DNA of 18,141 nucleotides. Origin: Candidatus Eiseniibacteriota bacterium (GTDB lineage Bacteria > JAFGKV01). Within the stretch, counting starts at the first letter, position 1. Every line of letters starts with the position of its first letter. Below the pieces are notes generated by a model that ran no database searches, was not told the origin of the DNA, and worked only from the letters and a program-made list of their open reading frames with translations. This document shows positions 13,694 to 18,141 of the stretch, piece by piece. Both the position numbers and the translations under genes were made by a program. Location: positions 1 through 18,141 of the forward strand of contig JALOPK010000022.1 in NCBI GenBank assembly GCA_025453925.1. The letters are read 5' to 3'.

Positions 13694-15270
13694 GTTGTCC
13701 CTCCCTCCTTGGTCTCAGATACCTCAAGTCGCCGCCGCCGCCAGGTCCACCACACCAGCAGCGCGATGATCGCCCACATCCCGAAGACCAGCGCCCTGGC
13801 GCCCCAAACGTATGGTCGGTCGGGAATGGCCACCGCCTTCATCGTGATCATGGGCCAGAACTGCTGGTATGACCAGACCCCCAGCAGCGTGAACAGGTAC
13901 AGGGGTGTCACGTACTTGATCACATGCTTGAAGACGAGCGGGACGCGAAGCCGCGCCCCCTGCATCAGATCCTCCCAGGCGCGATCGATCCCATACACCC
14001 AGGCAAAGAGGATGACCTCGATGGTCGCGAAGACGACGAGGAACACCGAGACGCCCCAGAAATCCAGTTCGTCGACAAACCCATGACCCAGGAAGAAGAT
14101 GCCCGGGAGACAGGCCGCGAAGGAGACGACACCGAGGACGATGGTCGCCTTCTTGCGCCCCATCCCGACCTCATCTTCCAGGAATGAGATCGCAGGTTGG
14201 ATCAAGGACACCGACGACGTGATGCCTGCGATGAAGAGAAGGAGGAACCAGAGCCCCGAGAACAATGCGCCCAAAGGGATCTTCGCGAAGATCAGGGGCA
14301 TGGTGACGAAACCGAGATTAAACGTCCCGCTCGCTGCGACTTCGCGGGCACCCATTGCGCCGAAGAACAGAAACGCCGCCGGGATCACGATGGAGCCGCC
14401 GAGGATAACCTCGCAGAACTCATTGGTGCTCGCCGCCGTGAGGCCGGAGAGGGCGACATCGTCGTCTCGCTTGAGGTAGCTCGCATAGGTGAGGATCACG
14501 CCGATCCCGACCGAGAGCGTGAAGAAGATCTGCCCTGCCGCCTCCAGCCAAACCTGGGCGTTTCCGAGGCTTCGTAGATCGGGATTCCACATGAAGCCTA
14601 GGGCGTTGGAGACCGAGAGCTCGGGATGGTTCGCATCTGGCGTTCCCAGTGTGAGCACGCGAATCGCGAGAAGAGCCGCGATCACGACCAAGGTCGGCAT
14701 CGCCCACCGCGACAGGCGCTCGATCCCCCCCTGCACACCTCGGTAGATGAAGTAGAAGTTCGCGAGGAAGGTGAGCGCGAAGAACAGGAGCGCCGGCGTG
14801 AGGCTGGTGAAGAACTCATTATCGATAATGCCCTGATAGCCTGACAAGAACGCCTTCATGCCGTCCTGACCCGATGCCTTGAAGAGGTCGCCGGTGAAGG
14901 AGAAGAAGGCGTAGGCGAGTGTCCACGACTCAACGTACATATAGTAGATGAGGATAACGAACGGCCCCAGTACCCCGATAGTGCCCAGGTACTTGGCTGC
15001 GCGGTGCCTGCCGTCCAACGCATCGAACATGCCAGGGGCGGTGCCGTGGCCGCGGATGCCGCCCATGCGGCCCAGGGTCCACTCCACCCACATGAGAGGA
15101 ATGCCCAGGAGAAGAAACGCGACGAAGTACGGGATCATGAAGGCGCCTCCGCCGTTGAGGGTCGCCTTGGCGGGGAATCGCAGGAAGTTGCCCAAGCCCA
15201 CGGCGCTGCCTGCCACGGCGAGGATGACGCCGAGGCGCGATCCCCAGTGCTCTCGATCATGGTGTGCCAT
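13690..15270 (-). CDS. Sodium-dependent transporter of the NSS/SNF family
   Basis: A 526-aa inner-membrane symporter of the neurotransmitter:sodium symporter family (LeuT fold), expected to take up an amino acid or similar solute with Na+. The hallmark TM1 motif GSAVGLGNFLRFP is at residues 21-33, followed by GGGAFMIPYF (TM2) and GIPLMWVEWTLG. About 11-12 spans can be counted. AGITSSVSLIQP marks TM8, whose small polar residues form the second sodium site in LeuT. The ATG at 15270 starts MAHHDREHWGSR, the usual pattern just before TM1; the ribosome site GGCAGGT is modest. Substrate is unknown. Its stop overlaps the start of a 31-aa membrane protein, which supports a MetPS-like two-part arrangement. 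Confidence 0.92.
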   Translation of the reverse strand: MAHHDREHWGSRLGVILAVAGSAVGLGNFLRFPAKATLNGGGAFMIPYFVAFLLLGIPLMWVEWTLGRMGGIRGHGTAPGMFDALDGRHRAAKYLGTIGVLGPFVILIYYMYVESWTLAYAFFSFTGDLFKASGQDGMKAFLSGYQGIIDNEFFTSLTPALLFFALTFLANFYFIYRGVQGGIERLSRWAMPTLVVIAALLAIRVLTLGTPDANHPELSVSNALGFMWNPDLRSLGNAQVWLEAAGQIFFTLSVGIGVILTYASYLKRDDDVALSGLTAASTNEFCEVILGGSIVIPAAFLFFGAMGAREVAASGTFNLGFVTMPLIFAKIPLGALFSGLWFLLLFIAGITSSVSLIQPAISFLEDEVGMGRKKATIVLGVVSFAACLPGIFFLGHGFVDELDFWGVSVFLVVFATIEVILFAWVYGIDRAWEDLMQGARLRVPLVFKHVIKYVTPLYLFTLLGVWSYQQFWPMITMKAVAIPDRPYVWGARALVFGMWAIIALLVWWTWRRRRLEVSETKEGGTT

Positions 15271-15493
15271 GCATACCTGCCTGTGTTCGGGGTAGCGGGA
15301 CGTGTGACTTGCGTGAATAACAGCCCCCGGGGCAGGGCGCGCAAGGGCGGAATCCGATGTCAGAACTGACTGCCAGGGCATCGGTGGGGAAGAACCATGC
15401 CGTGGCACGGCGGCCCCGCGGAGCGTGTGTCGAATACCGGAGATACCGGGCGGGTACTGTCCGATGACTTCGCGCTTCACCCGGGAGGGAATC

Positions 15494-15733
15494 ATGCGCA
15501 TCGACGAACAACTGGCGTCGGTCTTCAGGTGTCCGAAGTGTCACCACAGCGGTGCGGTCGCACGGAGATTTGCAGGAACGGGTACCGGAATCACTCGATT
15601 GCTGGACATCCAGCACAACAAGTTCATCGCGCTGTCGTGCCGGAACTGTGGCTTCACGGAGCTCTATCAGCCTGACGTCCTCGAAGGGGCGGGGAATCTG
15701 GGAAACATCCTGGACGTCGTCTTCGGAAGCTGA
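15494..15733 (+). CDS. Small zinc-ribbon protein (DUF2082 / zinc_ribbon_13 type)
   Basis: A 79-aa protein with two zinc knuckles, CPKC (C13, C16) and CRNC (C49, C52), which should hold one zinc ion. TGTGITRLLDIQHNKFIALSC in pattern and the ending GNLGNILDVVFG match a family of small bacterial and archaeal zinc-ribbon proteins described only as possible nucleic-acid binders. The ATG at 15494 follows GGGAGGG closely; an in-frame ATG at 15425 would add 23 residues without homology. It is divergent from the NSS transporter gene; the 223 nt between them hold no obvious promoter boxes. Function is unknown. Confidence 0.85.
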   Translation: MRIDEQLASVFRCPKCHHSGAVARRFAGTGTGITRLLDIQHNKFIALSCRNCGFTELYQPDVLEGAGNLGNILDVVFGS

Positions 15734-15992
15734 GCGCCCTACCGCGAGACCCGCCTGCAGGGACTTCACCGCCGCGCCGGCGTCATGCACACCCCGGAAC
15801 CCGTACGACACATCCCCGGCCCGTGGCGGCGCGCCCGGATTGGCCTGCGCGTTCGGTGACTATCGGTCGATGACAAGGATCGGGCGCGACCGACGTTGAT
15901 GGCTCGGGTTCGATGGGATCAGGTCGAAACCTGTCTGTTCTCACGACCAACCAGTTCCGGCAGCCGTGAGGCATCATCGAATGCAGTTCCGC
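15734..15992 (+). other. Intergenic region upstream of the Hcp operon promoter
   Basis: These 259 nt contain no gene I can support. A small hairpin, CAGGT-CGAA-ACCTG (15920-15933), is followed by TCTGTTCT and may end transcription of the zinc-ribbon gene, though it lies nearly 190 nt past the stop. The remainder is GC-rich and featureless until the AT-rich promoter begins. Confidence 0.5.
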
Positions 15993-16020
15993 TTGACAGA
16001 TTTACACATAACGGTATATT
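15993..16020 (+). promoter_or_regulatory. Sigma-70-type promoter of the cupin-ferredoxin-Rrf2-Hcp operon
   Basis: TTGACA (15993-15998, exact -35 consensus) and TATATT (16015-16020) are 16 nt apart, within the most AT-rich stretch of the window. Transcription would begin near 16027, giving a leader of about 53 nt before the cupin ATG. The -10 box lies inside a perfect inverted repeat, so a repressor bound there would block RNA polymerase. Confidence 0.75.
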
Positions 16021-16026
16021 AATACC
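16013..16026. promoter_or_regulatory. Inverted repeat over the -10 box, likely Rrf2 operator
   Basis: GGTAT-ATTA-ATACC is a perfect 5-bp inverted repeat with a 4-nt centre, covering the -10 box and start region. Rrf2-family repressors (NsrR, IscR and relatives) bind palindromes in such positions, and an Rrf2 gene is the third gene of this operon. Autoregulation by that protein is inference. Confidence 0.55.
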
Positions 16027-16079
16027 TGAATCTCTCTTTTCTACCGGAAGTCAGCACTCCATCGCCGAAGAGGTGCATC

Positions 16080-16418
16080 ATGTTGGTCCTGAATGCGCAC
16101 AAGGCTGCCGACAAGGCTACGCCACATGGCGTGAGCGTCCGGCCGCTGCACGAGACTCAGCATGTCCAAATCGTCCACATCACCCTGGAGCCGGGGGAAT
16201 CGCTGAAACGGCATATCACCCCGGTTGACGCCTGCTTCTATGTCCTCGAGGGTCGGGGCATCGTTGAGATCGGCGAGGAGCGGCGAGCTTGCGTGGCCGA
16301 TGATCTCATCGCGAGTCCGGCCCGAATACCCCACCGCTGGCTCAACGAAGGCACCGCGACGCTGCGGATTCTCGTCGTGAAGACACCCCGTCAGACCGAA
16401 GCCTCCAGGATTCTTTGA
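16080..16418 (+). CDS. Small cupin-domain protein
   Basis: A 112-aa single-domain cupin. Motif 1 is GESLKRHITPVDACFYVLEGRG in pattern at residues 39-60, with H45 and E57 as likely metal ligands and T47 in place of the usual second His. Motif 2 is P80-x4-H85-x3-N89 (in DLIASPARIPHRWLNEG). Such cupins may bind Fe, Zn or Mn, or act as sensors; no substrate is evident. GAAGAGGTG lies 6 nt before the ATG. It is the first gene behind the operon promoter and is followed after 130 nt by the ferredoxin-like gene. In this setting a role in nitrosative or redox stress is inferred from the neighbours only. Confidence 0.88.
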   Translation: MLVLNAHKAADKATPHGVSVRPLHETQHVQIVHITLEPGESLKRHITPVDACFYVLEGRGIVEIGEERRACVADDLIASPARIPHRWLNEGTATLRILVVKTPRQTEASRIL

Positions 16419-16546
16419 GAACGACCTGGATGATTGGATGGCTGGACGGTTGTATGATTCGACGTTCGATGTTGGATGTTCAGTGCCCCCACCACTTCAT
16501 CCATCCAATCCTCCATCATTCCCGCATTCCATCATTCGAGGTTTTC
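16419..16546. repeat. Low-complexity intergenic element with opposed halves
   Basis: The 130-nt gap between cupin and ferredoxin genes is built of short words. The left half is rich in TGGATG/GATGTT (including GTTCGAT-GTTGGAT-GTTC), and the right half in CATCC/ATTCC/CATCATTC. GATTGGATGG (16432-16441) and CCATCCAATC (16501-16510) are perfect inverted arms, so the transcript could fold into a long hairpin. I recall similar word-repeats between genes in several environmental bacteria, but no named family. The end supplies the ribosome site GAGG of the ferredoxin gene. Confidence 0.6.
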
Positions 16547-16548
16547 CC

Positions 16549-17334
16549 ATGCCAGTTCGACAGATCATTCGTATCGACGAGGAGAAGTGCGACGGGTGCG
16601 GCCTGTGCGCTACCGCATGTGCAGAGGGCGCCATCGCCATCATCGACGGCAAGGCACGGCTTGTCAGCGAGACCTACTGTGACGGTCTGGGTGCGTGTCT
16701 CGGCGAGTGTCCGCGCGGCGCCATCACGATGGAAGAGCGGGAAGCACCCGCGTTCGACGAGGAGGCCGTGATGCACGCCAAGGCCGCGGCGCCTCCGCCG
16801 AAAGCCGAGCCCCTTCCCTGCGGGTGCCCGGGCAGTCAGGTGCGAGCAATCACCGCGTGCGAGTGTTCCGAGTCGCCTGCGGTCGCGTCGACGGAGGATG
16901 CGCCCTCCTGCCTGCGCAACTGGCCCGTTCAAATGAAGCTGGTGCCGGTCAGCGCGCCCTATCTCCGCAACGCGGATCTGGTGATCGCCGCAGACTGCGT
17001 GCCCTTCGCCTTTGCCAGTTTTCACCAGCGCTTCCTGCCTGGTCGAGTGCTGCTCGTGGGCTGTCCCAAGCTCGATGACGCAGGGTTCTATCGTGGCAAG
17101 CTGGCCGACATCTTTCGACTGAACAACATCCGGTCCCTCGAGGTCGTGCACATGGAGGTTCCGTGCTGCAGCGGCCTCGTGCGTCTGGCACTCGGGGCTG
17201 CCGCGGATGCGCACGCCTGCATTCCCGTGACGCTTACAAAGATCGGCATCGCCGGGGACGTGCTGGAATCGCACACCGTGGCGGCATCTCCCCTGTGCGG
17301 CCAGGACCCCCCTGCCCGGACGAACGGGCAGTAG
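16549..17334 (+). CDS. Hcp-associated ferredoxin-like iron-sulfur protein
   Basis: A 261-aa soluble protein. Residues 5-60 form a bacterial ferredoxin domain: C14-x2-C17-x2-C20-x3-C24 is complete, while the second set has C44, C50 and C54 but Leu47 in place of one Cys, so with the matching Cys elsewhere it could hold one [4Fe-4S] and perhaps one [3Fe-4S] or other cluster. A Pro/Ala linker follows, then PCGCPGS near residue 98 and a conserved domain from about 120 (LRNWPVQMKLVPVSAPY, ADLVIAADCVPFA, LLVGCPKLDD, VVHMEVPCCSGLVRL) rich in Cys. I recognise this arrangement from proteins encoded beside hybrid cluster proteins; an electron-donor role to Hcp is likely but inferred. The ATG at 16549 has GAGG about 8 nt upstream. 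It ends 11 nt before the Rrf2 gene. Confidence 0.88.
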   Translation: MPVRQIIRIDEEKCDGCGLCATACAEGAIAIIDGKARLVSETYCDGLGACLGECPRGAITMEEREAPAFDEEAVMHAKAAAPPPKAEPLPCGCPGSQVRAITACECSESPAVASTEDAPSCLRNWPVQMKLVPVSAPYLRNADLVIAADCVPFAFASFHQRFLPGRVLLVGCPKLDDAGFYRGKLADIFRLNNIRSLEVVHMEVPCCSGLVRLALGAAADAHACIPVTLTKIGIAGDVLESHTVAASPLCGQDPPARTNGQ

Positions 17335-17345
17335 TCAGGGCGGCC

Positions 17346-17816
17346 GTGGATCGCGTTCTCTCCATCTCCGACGCGGCCAGCCTCGGGTTGCACGCTATGA
17401 TGCTGCTCGCGCGAAGCGATCAGGATGCGCTCGTGAGCGCCCGTACGTTGGCTGGCGAGCTGGACGCCTCAGAAGCGCATCTCGGGAAGGTGCTGCACCA
17501 ACTGACGAAGTCGGGGCTCCTCCGTGCGCGCCGCGGCCCCCACGGTGGCTTCCGTCTCCGCCGCCCTGCGAATGAGGTCACTTTGCTCAACGTCTACGAG
17601 GCAATCGAAGGGCCGCTGTCGACTGCCACCTGCCTCCTCGGCCGTCCACGATGCGACGGACGATCCTGCGTGCTCGGCGGCCTGCTGGAATCCGTTCAGC
17701 ACACCGTCCGCAACCACCTTCAGTCCAAGCGCCTCTCCGACTTCCGGAGTGCGCACGTGTCACCGATTCTGGGTGCGGCAGAGACGTCGCCCCTATCCAT
17801 GGAGGTCCGAACATGA
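17346..17816 (+). CDS. Rrf2-family Fe-S transcriptional regulator
   Basis: A 156-aa DNA-binding regulator. The winged helix-turn-helix is at about residues 8-75 ([38 protein letters not shown]), typical of Rrf2 proteins. Three cysteines, C96-x6-C103-x4-C108, occupy the place of the Fe-S ligands of IscR and NsrR, so it probably senses NO, oxygen or cluster status. The start is a GTG at 17346, 11 nt after the ferredoxin-like gene, with the weak ribosome site CAGGGCGG; no better start lies near the first helix. Its TGA overlaps the ATG of hcp. The inverted repeat over the operon promoter is the likely binding site. Specificity for NO (NsrR-like) rather than Fe-S status is inferred from the hcp neighbour. 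Confidence 0.88.
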   Translation: MDRVLSISDAASLGLHAMMLLARSDQDALVSARTLAGELDASEAHLGKVLHQLTKSGLLRARRGPHGGFRLRRPANEVTLLNVYEAIEGPLSTATCLLGRPRCDGRSCVLGGLLESVQHTVRNHLQSKRLSDFRSAHVSPILGAAETSPLSMEVRT

Positions 17817-18141
17817 GCATGTTCTGCTACCAGTGCGAGCAAACGGCCCGGGGCACCGGGTGTACCATCGCCGGCGTCTGCGGCAAGGATGCCACCACCT
17901 CGAATTTGCAGGATCTCCTGATCTATGGACTCGAGGGCCTGGCCATGTACGCCCACCGGGCGCGGGTCCTGGGTGCGATGGACGAAGAGATCGACCGATT
18001 CACCCTCGAAGTACTGTTTACCACCGTGACCAATGTGAACTTCGACAGCGATCGCCTCGTTGCGATGCTGCATCGGCTGGGCGCGCTCAAGGACCGGGCT
18101 CGGCAGATGTATGAGACTGCGAGCGTCGCGACCGGTTCGCG
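17813..18141 (+). CDS. hcp: Hybrid cluster protein / hydroxylamine reductase, 5' part
   Basis: The first 109 codons of hcp; the gene runs off the window. The start [17 protein letters not shown] carries C5-x2-C8-x8-C17-x5-C23, the N-terminal cluster motif of class I Hcp from anaerobes ([4Fe-4S]), unlike the C-x2-C-x11-C-x6-C motif of enterobacterial class II. The next part ([21 protein letters not shown]) is also typical. Hcp holds a hybrid [4Fe-2O-2S] cluster and reduces NO to N2O or hydroxylamine to ammonia; NO detoxification is the accepted physiological role. GGAGGT lies 6 nt before the ATG, which overlaps the Rrf2 stop as ATGA. The cluster ligands and the C-terminal domain lie outside the window. 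Confidence 0.95.
   Translation, partial: MSMFCYQCEQTARGTGCTIAGVCGKDATTSNLQDLLIYGLEGLAMYAHRARVLGAMDEEIDRFTLEVLFTTVTNVNFDSDRLVAMLHRLGALKDRARQMYETASVATGS

Noticed and set aside
16438-16548. Longer N-terminus for the ferredoxin-like protein starting at 16438
   Set aside because: The extra 37 codons translate the low-complexity word-repeat element; homology begins at the ATG at 16549, which has its own ribosome site.
1-18141. CRISPR array, transposase or phage genes
   Set aside because: No regularly spaced identical direct repeats, no transposase or integrase motifs and no phage structural genes were found on either strand.

Overview
The window is GC-rich, densely coded bacterial DNA from an organism I cannot name. 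The best guess is a member of the FCB superphylum or a neighbouring candidate phylum (Eisenbacteria- or Latescibacteria-like). Three signs point there: large secreted proteins with fibronectin-like modules, an Asp-rich calcium-type repeat followed by an end domain like type IX secretion sorting or FlgD-like domains, and 'YDLYRSTSAYFTP'-style modules common in metagenome genomes of those groups. An anaerobe-type hybrid cluster protein with an Fe-S regulator suggests anaerobic or microaerobic life. The assignment is inference; no rRNA or marker gene is present.

Layout. (1) 84-3169, minus: a two-gene unit for exported proteins, an 840-aa protein built on about twenty 26-residue GVYG-type repeats and a 188-aa partner, coupled by an ATGA overlap. 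(2) 3538-9078, plus: SAM methyltransferase, degenerate CPBP-type membrane protein, stand-alone TfoX C-terminal domain protein, and a 1265-aa signalling protein with two cyclase domains, a P-loop NTPase and TPRs, closely resembling the plan of animal soluble adenylyl cyclase. A large inverted repeat separates it from the convergent genes. (3) 9173-9995, minus: ECF sigma factor followed by a small His-rich membrane protein. (4) 10292-10367: tRNA-Arg(UCG), then a hairpin. (5) 10568-11137: a protein made of two copies of an unrecognised Cys/His module. (6) 11426-13534: a 702-aa secreted protein with an Asp-rich calcium-type repeat and a C-terminal sorting-like domain. (7) 13598-15270, minus: an NSS-family sodium symporter and a 31-aa single-span partner overlapping its stop codon. 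(8) 15494-15733: a small zinc-ribbon protein. (9) 16080 to the window end: cupin, ferredoxin-like protein, Rrf2 Fe-S regulator and hybrid cluster protein (Hcp, cut by the window edge), behind a near-consensus promoter whose -10 box lies in a perfect inverted repeat.

How they may work together. The last operon reads as a nitrosative/redox stress module: the Rrf2 protein probably senses NO or redox state with its three cysteines and represses its own operon, while the ferredoxin-like protein may feed electrons to Hcp. The block at 3538-9078 may join cyclic nucleotide synthesis to a TfoX-type protein. The repeat proteins at 84-3169 and the 11426 gene are cell-surface or secreted factors of unknown role. 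Three gene pairs (650/647, 13693/13690, 17813/17816) use the same ATGA stop-start overlap, so translational coupling is a habit of this genome.
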